Source: an uncultured Clostridia bacterium (lineage in GTDB: Bacteria > Bacillota > Clostridia > TANB77 > CAG-508). Taken from it: DNA of 44,017 bases. The stretch covers positions 1 to 44,017 of the forward strand of contig CAKPDO010000008.1 of the NCBI GenBank assembly GCA_934148985.1. The letters are read 5' to 3'. The translations under genes and the position numbers were made by a program. The notes under the pieces were generated by a model. The model ran no database searches, was not told where the DNA came from, and saw only the letters and a program-made list of their open reading frames with translations. Below are positions 25,317 to 34,140 of the stretch, one piece after another (the first letter of the stretch is position 1; the number at the start of each line of letters is the position of its first letter).

Positions 25317-26942
25317 TTATATTACATTAAATGGTATATTATTATTCTCTATAAACTGTTCAAATTCATTTGAACTTGCCATCTTAACATCATTTGTATC
25401 AACAAATTTAATCTGCATTTCTTTTCCACTTGCTAAGTGAATAGTTTCTCTTAAATTTTGCTTTATATCTGGCCTTGCCAAAAAGTCTTTAGCAACCTCA
25501 TTCATTCCCTTTGGAAATTCAACTTCCAAGGTCATGTCGTTTATCTCTTTAGCAACTGTTCCTTTTAGGTTCATATACATAAACATTTTACCACTTTTTT
25601 TGTAATCATCTACAATTTTTGGCCAGTAATCTTGTGTTTTTCCTTGATACTTAGGCTTTGCAACTTGTGCTATATTAGATTCCACATTGCTAGCATTTTT
25701 CGTAGGTTTTATGTCTTTGTTCTCTTGTGTTAATGCTCCATTTGAACTTAAACTAGCTTTTGCAAAATTACCAGCTCGTAAAAAATTTTCAATTTTGGTA
25801 ACTCGTCTTTCTAAATCTGCATTTCCTGTATTTTGACTATTTCCATCATTTTCATTTTTTACAGATTGTTTATTACATAATTTTATTAAACCTGTTTGCA
25901 AAATTATTAATTTTTGTGTTGAAAGTTTCATGCTATTTTCTATCTCAGATAATTCACATATTAAATTTATTAAATCTAATTTTGATACTCTTTCTGCTAT
26001 ATCTTTTATTTTTTGTATTTCTTCGTCATTATATAATTCTGTTTTTCCTGTAGATTTATATAACAAAATATCTTTTATATATTTAATAATTTCCCAAACT
26101 AAATTATTTATGTCTTTTCCGTCTTCAATAACTTCTTCTAGATTATTTAAAGTTTTTTCAACATCTTCATCTACAACTGATTCCACAATATTATTTATAA
26201 ATACTGTTTTTGGAATTCCAACTAGGTCTTTAACCTTATTTTCGTCTATTTCATCAGTTCCCTCTTGGCTACATCTCTCTAGTATAGATAGAGCATCTCT
26301 CATTCCACCTTCCGCAAGAACTGCAATTAGTTCTAGTGCTTTTGGTGTTATTTTTATATCACTTTCTTTGCACACATATTCTAGGTCTTTTACTATATCT
26401 TCATTCGATATTCTTTTAAAATCAAACCTTTGGCATCTTGATAAAATTGTCGCTGGCAATTTTTGTGGCTCTGTTGTTGCTAATATAAATTTTACATGTT
26501 CAGGCGGTTCTTCTAATGTTTTTAACAATGCATTAAAAGCTCCAGTTGATAACATATGAACCTCATCTATTATATATACCCTATATTTTGCCTTTGTTGG
26601 TAAAAAATTTACTGCTTCCCTAATGCTTCTTACATCTTCTACACTATTATTTGATGCCGCATCCATTTCAATTATATCTGTAAGCGACCCATCCAAAGCT
26701 CCCTTACATATTTCACATTCGTTACATGGTTCACCATCTACTGGATTTAAGCAATTGACAGCTCTTGCTAAAATTTTTGCTGTTGTTGTCTTACCAGTTC
26801 CTCTACCACCATTAAACAAATATGCATGTCCTACTCTATCTGATATTAACTGATTTTTTAATGTCTTTTTTATATGCTCTTGTCCTACTATCTCCGAAAA
26901 TTTTGTAGGCCTAAATTTTCTATAAAGTGCTGTATATCCCAA
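25317..26942 (-). CDS. dnaX: DNA polymerase III gamma/tau subunit
   Basis: A 541-residue clamp-loader ATPase. Walker A is GGRGTGKTTTAK, the zinc module is CLNPVDGEPCNECEIC, the DEAH-like Walker B is IIDEVHMLS and sensor 1 is in ILATTEPQKLP. The C-terminal third is the less conserved tau region. The start codon is TTG (26942), supported by AGGAGG 8 nt upstream and by the conserved N-terminus GYTALYRKFRP. It lies just after the SRP RNA gene. Confidence 0.97.
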   Translation of the reverse strand: MGYTALYRKFRPTKFSEIVGQEHIKKTLKNQLISDRVGHAYLFNGGRGTGKTTTAKILARAVNCLNPVDGEPCNECEICKGALDGSLTDIIEMDAASNNSVEDVRSIREAVNFLPTKAKYRVYIIDEVHMLSTGAFNALLKTLEEPPEHVKFILATTEPQKLPATILSRCQRFDFKRISNEDIVKDLEYVCKESDIKITPKALELIAVLAEGGMRDALSILERCSQEGTDEIDENKVKDLVGIPKTVFINNIVESVVDEDVEKTLNNLEEVIEDGKDINNLVWEIIKYIKDILLYKSTGKTELYNDEEIQKIKDIAERVSKLDLINLICELSEIENSMKLSTQKLIILQTGLIKLCNKQSVKNENDGNSQNTGNADLERRVTKIENFLRAGNFAKASLSSNGALTQENKDIKPTKNASNVESNIAQVAKPKYQGKTQDYWPKIVDDYKKSGKMFMYMNLKGTVAKEINDMTLEVEFPKGMNEVAKDFLARPDIKQNLRETIHLASGKEMQIKFVDTNDVKMASSNEFEQFIENNNIPFNVI

Positions 26943-26980
26943 AACCTACACCTCCTAGAATACCAATTTTATAAATAAAA

Positions 26981-27115
26981 ATGGTGTGAAGCTAAATTCC
27001 TCTATGGAAAGCATTCCACATAAAAGTATCTACTTATTGCTGCTTCCTTCCAGACCTGACAAGGTTCGTAGGCTTTTATTGGATGCCCTCCATACAAGAA
27101 TTTAATTTCATACCA
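26981..27115 (-). ncRNA. ffs: Signal recognition particle RNA (small bacterial type)
   Basis: About 135 nt. The conserved domain IV tip GTCAGGTCTGGAAGGAAGCA is present on the minus strand near 27063-27044, and the two ends (ATGGTATGAAATTAAATTC and its partner GAATTTAGCTTCACACCAT) pair over most of their length. It binds Ffh to target membrane proteins. Its position between tadA and dnaX is the conserved Bacillota location. The promoter at 27122-27150 places the 5' end near 27115. Confidence 0.95.
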
Positions 27116-27121
27116 TTTGCA

Positions 27122-27150
27122 ATTATATAACGTATTTTTAATTTTGGCAA
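27122..27150 (-). promoter_or_regulatory. Promoter of the SRP RNA
   Basis: TTGCCA (27150-27145), 17 nt, TATAAT (27127-27122), with the start 7 nt later at the RNA 5' end. Confidence 0.85.
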
Positions 27151-27182
27151 GTTTTTTTTCACTTTTCTTTAATAAAAATATT

Positions 27183-27932
27183 TTAATTTTCTATCCTTTT
27201 AAAAACAATACTTTGTAAGTCTAAATATTCATGCCCAACTGTTCCGTTTTCTTTAATTCCTTCATTTGGAATTTGAATTTCAACATTTTCTGCCTTAAAT
27301 ATTTTACCCGAATTTAACGTAATTGTTATATTAAATTTAATTCTAGAAACTAAACTATTTTCATCTATATTTAATTTACTAATTAAATTATTATAGTTAA
27401 TTTCTTCATCATCATTTGACATATATGTACCTATATTATTATTTGCACATCTAAAAGTCATAACTCCACCCTGATTTGATATTTCAAGCTTTTTTGCGTC
27501 AGTTGATTTTGTGCCTTTAACTTCTAATTCATCTATTATATTTTCATCTGTATTTTCAAATAATGCATTTTCATTTGAAGTAGGTTTGTATATTTTTATT
27601 TCACCAACTTCTGGATTTTTAACAATTTCTATATTATCTAACCTTATGCTTTTTATTGTTTCTTGTTTTTTATATTCATCATTTTTTTCTACATAAATAT
27701 AAATATCGTTATTTTGAATTACATTTATATGCCATTTTGCTTCTGAGTTTTCCACATCTTGTCCATTAACTGTGGAAACTATTGATATTTTTGATATTTT
27801 AAATGGCATATTTGTTTCGCCTTTTTCGTCATAATTTAATATAAGCATTACAGCTGTAAATATTATTGCAACTATTATCACAAATATAATACATATATTT
27901 AAAATCTTTTTACTAAATCTTTGATTTGGCAT
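27183..27932 (-). CDS. Membrane-anchored protein between tadA and SRP RNA, unknown
   Basis: A 249-residue protein with a short Lys/Arg N-terminus, one membrane segment (about 11-33) and an outward strand-rich domain containing one cysteine. I do not recognise the family. GAGAGGA precedes the ATG at 27932, 14 bp after the tadA stop, so it is cotranscribed with tadA. It is an insertion into an otherwise conserved gene order. Confidence 0.78.
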   Translation of the reverse strand: MPNQRFSKKILNICIIFVIIVAIIFTAVMLILNYDEKGETNMPFKISKISIVSTVNGQDVENSEAKWHINVIQNNDIYIYVEKNDEYKKQETIKSIRLDNIEIVKNPEVGEIKIYKPTSNENALFENTDENIIDELEVKGTKSTDAKKLEISNQGGVMTFRCANNNIGTYMSNDDEEINYNNLISKLNIDENSLVSRIKFNITITLNSGKIFKAENVEIQIPNEGIKENGTVGHEYLDLQSIVFKRIEN

Positions 27933-27946
27933 TATTTTTTCCTCTC

Positions 27947-28435
27947 TTACCCATTGGGACCGGTTCTTTTTGTTCCGTTTTTTTGTTTTCTTAATTCCTT
28001 AAAAAATACCTGTAACAAATTCTTACATTCGTCTTCTAGTATTCCTTTTTCAAAATTCACATTATGATTGAATTTATAATCTGTAAATAAATTAAGTACA
28101 GACCCCACTGCTCCAGTTTTTTCATCTGATGCTCCTATATATACATTTTTTATTCTCGAATTTATTATTGCCCCAGCACACATTGAGCATGGCTCTAATG
28201 TTACATACATATCACAATCAATTAATCTCCATGAATTAAGCTTTTTACTTGCTTTTTGGATTGCAAGTATTTCAGCATGTTTTGTAGTATCAAATTTTGT
28301 TTCCTTTTGATTATGCGCTCTTGCTATTATTTTCCCATCTTTTACTATTATTGCACCAACTGGAACTTCTAATTTTTCATATGCCTTTTGCGCTTCTTTT
28401 AAGGCCTGCATCATAAATTTTTCTTTTTCTTGCAT
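27947..28435 (-). CDS. tadA: tRNA-specific adenosine deaminase
   Basis: A 162-residue zinc deaminase that converts A34 to inosine in tRNA-Arg(ACG). The active site is visible: His53-Ala-Glu55 in TKHAEIL and PCSMC at 82-86. AAGGAG precedes ATG 28435. The family body ends near LRKQK (about residue 152). The last ten residues, NGTKRTGPNG, are encoded by a 22-bp repeat also found at 10341-10362, so the tail looks acquired from a dispersed repeat. Confidence 0.96.
   Translation of the reverse strand: MQEKEKFMMQALKEAQKAYEKLEVPVGAIIVKDGKIIARAHNQKETKFDTTKHAEILAIQKASKKLNSWRLIDCDMYVTLEPCSMCAGAIINSRIKNVYIGASDEKTGAVGSVLNLFTDYKFNHNVNFEKGILEDECKNLLQVFFKELRKQKNGTKRTGPNG
27951..27972 (-). repeat. Dispersed 22-bp repeat, copy B (inside tadA 3' end)
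   Basis: Same 22 nt and orientation as 10341-10362. Here it is translated as the TadA C-terminal tail and ends 1 nt before the stop codon. Confidence 0.75.
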
Positions 28436-28493
28436 TTTTCTCCTTCAATTTTTATATCTGGATGAATACACTTCTATCTATATATATGTATTT

Positions 28494-30077
28494 TTATTCA
28501 ATTCCAAGATATTCATTATAAGTAACTTCTCTATCTATAACTTTTCCGTCTTTTTTAATATCAATAATTCTATTCGCAACTGTTTCTGTTAATTCATGGT
28601 CATGTGATGTAAATAAAATATTTCCACTGAATTTCTTCATTCCCTCATTTACAGATGTAATACTTTCCATGTCCAAATGGTTTGTTGGTTCATCCATAAT
28701 TAAGAAATTAGCTCCAGATAACATCATTTTAGAAAGCACACATCTTACTTTTTCTCCTCCTGATATTACTTTTGCCTTTTTCAAAGCTTCTTCTCCTGAA
28801 AATAACATTCTACCTAAGAAACTCCTTACATATGTTTCATCTGGGTCTTTAGAATACTTTCTTAGCCATTCCGTAATATTTTCATCGGTTTCAAATAAGT
28901 AACTATTATCTTTTGGAAAATAAGTATGAGTAATAGTTTGTCCCCAAATTATTTCACCTTCATCTGGTTCAAGTTCTCCCTCTATTATTTGGAATAGAAT
29001 AGTTTTAGCATTTTCATTATCAGCTAAAAAAGCAATTTTATCTTGCGATTTTACTGTAAATGAAATATTATCTAATATTTTTTCACCATTTATTGTTTTA
29101 GAAATATTTTTAACTTGTAAAATTTCTTTTCCTGGTTCCCTATCTGGTTTAAAATCTACATATGGATATTTTCTATTTGATGGTCTTATTTCATCTAATT
29201 GAATTTTCTCTAATGTTTTCTTTCTTGAAGTAGCTTGTTTTGATTTTGAAGCATTAGCACTAAATCTTGCAATAAAATCTTGTAATTCCTTTATTTTTTC
29301 TTCTTTTTTCTTATTTTGCTCTCTTGCTTGCTTTAATGCTAACTGACTTGATTCATACCAGAAATCATAATTTCCTGGATAAACTGTAATTTTTCCAAAA
29401 TCTACATCTGCTATATATGTACAAACTTTATTTAAGAAATATCTATCGTGTGATACTACAATTACTGTATTTTCAAAATTAATTAAAAATTCTTGCAACC
29501 AATTTATGCTCTTTAGGTCCAAGTCGTTTGTTGGCTCATCTAACAAAAGAATATCAGGATTTCCAAATAAACTTTGTGCTAACAATACTTTAACTTTCTC
29601 TCTTGCTTCTAAATCTTTCATTAATTTATAATGATTTTCTGGTACTATTCCTAAATCATTTAAAAGCATCGCCGCATCTGATTCAGCATTCCATCCATCA
29701 AGTTCGCTAAATCTTTCTTCTAGTTTTGCTGCTTTCATTCCATCTTCTTCAGAAAAATCTGGCTTTGCATATATTTCTTCTTTTTCTTTCATTATATCAT
29801 AAAGTTCTTTGTTTCCCATTATTACTGTATCTAATACTGTAAAATCCTCATATGCAAAGTGGTCTTGCTTTAATACAGAAATTCTTTCCCCTTTATCAAG
29901 TGTTACATCTCCTTTGCTTGGTTCTATCTCTCTTGACAAAACTTTTAAAAATGTTGACTTTCCTGCTCCATTTGCACCTATAATTCCGTAACATTCTCCT
30001 TTGTTAAATTTTATATTTACATCTTCAAATAAAACTCTTTTTCCAAATCTTATTGTTACACCATTTGCTGATAACAT
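28494..30077 (-). CDS. ABC-F ATPase (YkpA/YbiT type)
   Basis: A 527-residue soluble protein with two ABC domains and no membrane segments, as in ABC-F translation factors that act on the ribosome E site. Walker A motifs are GANGAGKSTFLK and, degenerate, FLADNENAKTIL. Walker B motifs are LLLDEPTNDLD and LIMDEPTNHLD. The signature of the second domain is VISGGEKVR; the first is altered to DLEAREKVK. The C-terminal LFTSHDHELTETVANRIIDI matches YkpA/YbiT. Which ribosomal function it serves is unknown. GAGAGGAG precedes the ATG. Confidence 0.93.
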   Translation of the reverse strand: MLSANGVTIRFGKRVLFEDVNIKFNKGECYGIIGANGAGKSTFLKVLSREIEPSKGDVTLDKGERISVLKQDHFAYEDFTVLDTVIMGNKELYDIMKEKEEIYAKPDFSEEDGMKAAKLEERFSELDGWNAESDAAMLLNDLGIVPENHYKLMKDLEAREKVKVLLAQSLFGNPDILLLDEPTNDLDLKSINWLQEFLINFENTVIVVSHDRYFLNKVCTYIADVDFGKITVYPGNYDFWYESSQLALKQAREQNKKKEEKIKELQDFIARFSANASKSKQATSRKKTLEKIQLDEIRPSNRKYPYVDFKPDREPGKEILQVKNISKTINGEKILDNISFTVKSQDKIAFLADNENAKTILFQIIEGELEPDEGEIIWGQTITHTYFPKDNSYLFETDENITEWLRKYSKDPDETYVRSFLGRMLFSGEEALKKAKVISGGEKVRCVLSKMMLSGANFLIMDEPTNHLDMESITSVNEGMKKFSGNILFTSHDHELTETVANRIIDIKKDGKVIDREVTYNEYLGIE

Positions 30078-30109
30078 TTTTTTCTCTCCTCTCTTTTTAA
30101 GCTTTGTTT

Positions 30110-30138
30110 ATTTTACTATAAAAAAGCCGAAGAATCAA
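30110..30138 (-). promoter_or_regulatory. Promoter of the ABC-F gene
   Basis: TTGATT (30138-30133), 17 nt, TAAAAT (30115-30110), about 33 nt before the start codon. Confidence 0.65.
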
Positions 30139-30165
30139 TATGTTTCATGTAATTTAATAAAATAT

Positions 30166-30191
30166 TGTAATGGATTTAGATTTCATGCGTC
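30166..30191 (+). promoter_or_regulatory. Candidate ECF-type promoter 1
   Basis: TGTAAT (30166-30171), 17 nt, GTC (30189-30191) followed by ATATATAAAG. It has the same layout as the element at 30260-30285 before the ECF sigma gene, which suggests autoregulation. Predicted 5' UTR about 105 nt. Confidence 0.4.
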
Positions 30192-30259
30192 ATATATAAA
30201 GAATATTAAAAAATATTTTTTATCTTTCTACACTTTTAACCCAAAATATTATAAAATAA

Positions 30260-30285
30260 TGTAACAAAATCCATTTTAATTTGTC
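30260..30285 (+). promoter_or_regulatory. Candidate ECF-type promoter 2
   Basis: TGTAAC (30260-30265), 17 nt, GTC (30283-30285) followed by TTATATATAAAGG. The TGTAAC/GTC pair with 17-nt spacing resembles ECF sigma promoters. Confidence 0.45.
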
Positions 30286-30306
30286 TTATATATAAAGGAG
30301 AATAAA

Positions 30307-30801
30307 ATGTCAAATATAGATATGGAAAAAATATATAGCCAATATTTTAAAACAATATATAAATATTTGCTTTGTCTAACTCATAACCAAGAAATCGCTG
30401 AAGACTTAACACAAGAAACATTCTATAAAGCGATAATAAATATAAATTCATTCAAAGGTAATTGCAAATTATCTGTATGGCTATGTCAAATTGCCAAAAA
30501 TTTATGGTTTAACGAATTTAAAAGAAAAAATAAAATATCAATGGTCAATATAGATTTTGTCGAATTAGCTGAAAACGAAAGTATAGAAGATTTCTTTTTA
30601 AACCAAGAAAATTTAAAAGAATTATATCATAAAATTTCTTTATTAAATAAACCTTTCAAAGACATAGTCTATTTAAAATTAATTGGCAATTTAACATTTA
30701 GAGAAATTGGGGAAATTATGAATAAAACAGAAGTATGGGCAAGGGTTAATTTTTACAGAGCTAAACAAAAATTAAAGGAGGTTGATGAAAATGAAAAATG
30801 A
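30307..30801 (+). CDS. ECF-family RNA polymerase sigma factor
   Basis: A 164-residue sigma factor with region 2 (about 10-75: EDLTQETFYKAI and GNCKLSVWLCQIAKNLW) and region 4 (about 110-160: LTFREIGEIMNKTEVWARV), without regions 1.1 and 3. It should redirect RNA polymerase to its own regulon. The gene overlaps the anti-sigma gene by 11 bp, the usual paired arrangement. AAAGGAG precedes the ATG. Confidence 0.95.
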   Translation: MSNIDMEKIYSQYFKTIYKYLLCLTHNQEIAEDLTQETFYKAIININSFKGNCKLSVWLCQIAKNLWFNEFKRKNKISMVNIDFVELAENESIEDFFLNQENLKELYHKISLLNKPFKDIVYLKLIGNLTFREIGEIMNKTEVWARVNFYRAKQKLKEVDENEK

Positions 30802-31663
30802 ATGCAAAATTATTCAAGATTTATTACCAAATTATATTGAAAAAACAACCAGCGAAGAAACTAATCAATTTTTAGAAAATCACATTAAAACATGTTCAAA
30901 TTGCTATAAAATATATATTGCTATGAAAGAAGAATTATTAATTCCTTATGGTCTTAATGATAATAAAGAAGTGGACTATATGAAAAAATTTAATAAAAAA
31001 ATTAAAAGTTTTAAATTATGGAAAATATTAGCTTTTATAGTATGCTCTATATTCATTACTTTATTATGTATTATCTTATACAGATACTTAATGCTAACAC
31101 GAATATATAATCTACATTTACAAACTAATAAATTAACAAATGTTTATTATCATGCCGAAACCACATTAAATACAATTGATTTTTGGAAAAAAGATAATAT
31201 ATTAAAAAGAGTCGAAAATGACACAAATGTCGAAAAAAGTGGGACATTTTGGAGAAATTTAAATACTGATGAAGGTCTTTTAATCTTAGATTCATCAAAA
31301 TTATATGTTTATACTCCAAGTGGACAACCAAGCGAAAATTTGCCTTATGGTTTTATAATTAATTATGATACCACTTTAAAAAGATTAAAACTAGCAATAA
31401 ATCCTTGTGTTGTTGTAAAAAATGTAAAATATGATAATAAAAATTGCTATTCCTTGAATTTCAATGGAAATGACTTTTTTGATAATACTGTAGAATTTTA
31501 TGAAAAAAACACTGGATTGTTGTTGTTCGAAAGTGGACATTCTCAGTTCATAAATTCTCAAGAAAGTATAAATTACGAAGCTAAATATACTTATAAATTG
31601 GATGTTGTTTCTGATGAAGATGTTGAAAAGCCAGATTTGAGCGAATATGAATTAAAAAATTAA
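30791..31663 (+). CDS. Anti-sigma factor with zinc-finger ZAS domain
   Basis: A 290-residue membrane protein. The N-terminal cytoplasmic domain carries HIKTCSNC, the HxxxCxxC zinc-binding motif of ZAS anti-sigma factors, with an upstream Cys in NECKIIQDLL. A membrane segment follows (about 80-100), then an extracytoplasmic domain of about 185 residues that presumably senses the signal. ATG 30791 is preferred because AGGAGG ends 9 nt before it. It likely holds the ECF factor inactive. Confidence 0.9.
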   Translation: MKNECKIIQDLLPNYIEKTTSEETNQFLENHIKTCSNCYKIYIAMKEELLIPYGLNDNKEVDYMKKFNKKIKSFKLWKILAFIVCSIFITLLCIILYRYLMLTRIYNLHLQTNKLTNVYYHAETTLNTIDFWKKDNILKRVENDTNVEKSGTFWRNLNTDEGLLILDSSKLYVYTPSGQPSENLPYGFIINYDTTLKRLKLAINPCVVVKNVKYDNKNCYSLNFNGNDFFDNTVEFYEKNTGLLLFESGHSQFINSQESINYEAKYTYKLDVVSDEDVEKPDLSEYELKN

Positions 31664-31692
31664 TTGATAAATATTAAAAATTATGCTATACT
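31664..31692 (+). promoter_or_regulatory. Promoter upstream of the CapA-family gene
   Basis: TTGATA (31664-31669), 17 nt, TATACT (31687-31692), just after the anti-sigma stop codon. Confidence 0.65.
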
Positions 31693-31726
31693 AAAATAGT
31701 ATTATAATTAGTGAGGAGTTGATAAT

Positions 31727-31792
31727 ATGAGCGAAAAAATATACACAATTGAAGAAATAAAAAAATCGGGGGTTGTTGTGTATGAGAAATAG
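31727..31792 (+). CDS. 21-residue micro-ORF overlapping the CapA gene start
   Basis: Encodes MSEKIYTIEEIKKSGVVVYE plus Lys. A GAGGAG site lies about 10 nt upstream of its ATG. Its end overlaps the first 11 bases of the CapA-family gene in another frame, so ribosomes translating it could reinitiate there. Whether it is a leader peptide or the remnant of a longer gene cannot be told. Confidence 0.4.
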   Translation: MSEKIYTIEEIKKSGVVVYEK

Positions 31793-33092
31793 AAGATATA
31801 GAAGAAATCACACATCACAAAATCTACTAAACAAACTAAAAATAACATCAAAAATCCTAATTGTGCTAATAATATTCCTAATAATTATATTTGCTATGAC
31901 AATACTAAAACACGCTAAACGCAACACAAATACTAATACAACCATATCCGAAATAAATCAAGAAAACAACATACAAAATACAGAAACTTCAGAAGAAACA
32001 AATAACACCCAAAATACACAATCTCCAACAAATGAAGTTACCAAAAAAAGTACAACCATAAACATGGCTTTCACTGGAGACATTATGTGTCATAACACAA
32101 TTTATAAAGATGCCTATAATTCAACAAATGGTAGTTATGACTTTTCATATATTTTCGATGACATAAAATATCATATACAAACAGCCGATATTGCTGTTGG
32201 AAACTTGGAAACCACATTTGCCGGAGCTAGTAAAGGATATAGTAGCTATCCAATGTTTAATACTCCAGAAAATTTGGCATATACACTAAAAAAAGTTGGA
32301 TTTGATGTTTTATCTACCGCAAATAACCATTGTTATGACTCTGGATATAAAGGAATAGAAAGTACAATAGATTTTTTAGATGATGCCGACATATCTCATA
32401 CTGGAACATATAAATCTGAAGAAGACCAAAATACAATTTTAATAAAAAATGTTAAAGGGATTGAAATAGCATTTTTAAGTTTTACATATGGCACAAATGG
32501 AATAAAAGTTCCAAGTGATAAATCTTATTCTGTAAATCTAATAGATAAAGATTTAATAAAAAAACAGTTAAACCTTGCTATCTCTCAAAATCCTGATTTA
32601 ATTTGCGTTAGTATGCACTGGGGAGTTGAATACCAAACAATCCCAAATGCTGAACAAAAAGAACTTGTTGACTTTTTATTTAACAATGGAGCTGATATTA
32701 TTATTGGAAATCATCCTCATGTATTACAAAATTTTGAAAAAAGAGAAATCACTTTAAGTAATGGAACCACAAAAGATGGATTTGTTGTATATTCTCTAGG
32801 TAATTTACTAGCTGACCAAAACAAAAAATATACTAGAGATTCAGCAATTTTAACTTTAAACATAACTAAAGATGAAAATGATAAAATAAAGATAAATACT
32901 GTAAAATATGTTCCAACTTATATATACAAAGATACGTCAAAATCTTCTCAAAAATTTAAAATTATAAATATAAAAAATGCAATTGATAGTTTCGATGCGG
33001 GATATAGTCCAAATTTAAGTAGTAGCACATATAATACTTTTAAAACAGAACTATCAAATATAAAAAGAATTCTTGGTGAAGAAATAAAATAA
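31782..33092 (+). CDS. CapA-family (PGA_cap) metallophosphatase-like exported protein
   Basis: A 436-residue protein with an Arg-rich N-terminus, one membrane segment (about 25-47), a Thr/Asn/Glu-rich linker and an outward CapA domain. Conserved metal-site motifs are present in order: FTGDIMCHN, VGNLETTFAG, STANNHCYDSG, SMHWGVEY and IIGNHPHVLQ. CapA proteins take part in poly-gamma-glutamate synthesis or anchoring; in many clostridia the role is unclear. ATG 31782 follows GGGGG; an in-frame TTG at 31773 is less likely. No capB or capC is adjacent. Confidence 0.9.
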   Translation: MRNRRYRRNHTSQNLLNKLKITSKILIVLIIFLIIIFAMTILKHAKRNTNTNTTISEINQENNIQNTETSEETNNTQNTQSPTNEVTKKSTTINMAFTGDIMCHNTIYKDAYNSTNGSYDFSYIFDDIKYHIQTADIAVGNLETTFAGASKGYSSYPMFNTPENLAYTLKKVGFDVLSTANNHCYDSGYKGIESTIDFLDDADISHTGTYKSEEDQNTILIKNVKGIEIAFLSFTYGTNGIKVPSDKSYSVNLIDKDLIKKQLNLAISQNPDLICVSMHWGVEYQTIPNAEQKELVDFLFNNGADIIIGNHPHVLQNFEKREITLSNGTTKDGFVVYSLGNLLADQNKKYTRDSAILTLNITKDENDKIKINTVKYVPTYIYKDTSKSSQKFKIINIKNAIDSFDAGYSPNLSSSTYNTFKTELSNIKRILGEEIK

Positions 33093-33130
33093 AAAATAAA
33101 GGCATAAAACAATATTATGCCTTTATTTTT
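33092..33130. terminator. Bidirectional terminator
   Basis: A perfect 15-bp hairpin (33092-33106 / 33116-33130) overlaps the stop codons of the convergent CapA and DnaC-like genes, with A-run and T-run flanks. Confidence 0.85.
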
Positions 33131-34140
33131 TATTTCATTAGCCTTAAATCATCCCCAAAGAAATAGTAAATATCATAAAATCCAGCTATTCTTGACCCTA
33201 TTCTTTCTTCATATTGATTAAAAATTTTTTCTATACTTAAATTCGTTGAAATAATCGTTTTTGTTACCTTATTATTTAAATTTAAGCTTCTTGAATTTAA
33301 TATAGTAAATAGTTCACTAAGTTTCATACTATTTATACATTCTGTTCCTAAATCATCTATTATCAATAAATCTACACTTAATACGTGATTTTCAAAGTCA
33401 TTCATATAATTTGTTTTGTACTTGTTAAATTTGCTATCAATTATACTTTCCAATAAAACAGGTGCTGTTTGATATAATACTGTTTTTCCTCTTTTTAAAA
33501 TCTCATTTGCAATACAATTTGTCATATACGTTTTTCCAAGTCCTGTATTTCCTGTGAAAAATAAATTTTTTGTTTCTGTACTATCAAAATCTTCTATAAA
33601 TTTCTCACTAGCATTTTTAATTTGAGTTATATTTTGTCTTGGAGAAATATTCATTTTGTACTTTCCAATATTGACTTCATCAGAAAATTTATTAAAATCA
33701 AAATTTTCAAAATTTTCTTTTTTCAAATTGCTTAAATTTGATTTATTATAAGAAATATTGATAAGCCTTTGTTTTAAGCAATTACACATCTTTGTCTTTT
33801 TTCCTGGCTCCATAATATAACCCGTATCATTACATTTATCGCATTCATATTTAGGCTTTAAATATGAATCATCAATATTTTCTTTTTTTAATATTTCTTC
33901 TTTTTCTTCTTTTAATTTTAATAACTTATTTTCAAATTCTGTATTTAAACTATTTGTTAGCTGGCTAATTAAAATGCTTTTGGTTTTATTAATAGATATC
34001 TTGTTGATTTCCTCATCAATTTCTTCTAATCTTGGAAATTTTTCATATAGCTTTTGTTTTCGTCTTTGCAAATCAAACTCTGCATTTCTTTTTTTTTGCT
34101 CATATTCTACTAATAAAAAATCTAAATCACTAGTTGCCAT
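33130..34140 (-). CDS. DnaC/DnaI-like helicase loader (AAA+ ATPase)
   Basis: A 336-residue protein with a coiled N-terminal part (1-110), a four-Cys zinc module (CDKCNDTGY...MCNC) and a C-terminal AAA+ domain. Walker A is FTGNTGLGKTYM and Walker B is LLIIDDLGTE; the arginine-finger region is in RIGSRIAGFYD. This matches loaders that place the replicative helicase on DNA. It overlaps the DnaD-like gene by 11 bp, so the two primosome proteins are coupled. Confidence 0.9.
   Translation of the reverse strand: MATSDLDFLLVEYEQKKRNAEFDLQRRKQKLYEKFPRLEEIDEEINKISINKTKSILISQLTNSLNTEFENKLLKLKEEKEEILKKENIDDSYLKPKYECDKCNDTGYIMEPGKKTKMCNCLKQRLINISYNKSNLSNLKKENFENFDFNKFSDEVNIGKYKMNISPRQNITQIKNASEKFIEDFDSTETKNLFFTGNTGLGKTYMTNCIANEILKRGKTVLYQTAPVLLESIIDSKFNKYKTNYMNDFENHVLSVDLLIIDDLGTECINSMKLSELFTILNSRSLNLNNKVTKTIISTNLSIEKIFNQYEERIGSRIAGFYDIYYFFGDDLRLMK

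Noticed and set aside
25590..25640. A-run in dnaX (near the KKSG codons) as a programmed frameshift for a short gamma form
   Set aside because: The A7 run is followed by GTGG with no clear stop nearby in the shifted frame context or stimulatory hairpin that I could draw, and it lies far downstream of the usual gamma end.
25930..26559. Long rightward ORF (209 residues) opposite dnaX
   Set aside because: It lies entirely antisense to the conserved dnaX, is Ser/Phe-rich as expected for a shadow, and has no ribosome site.
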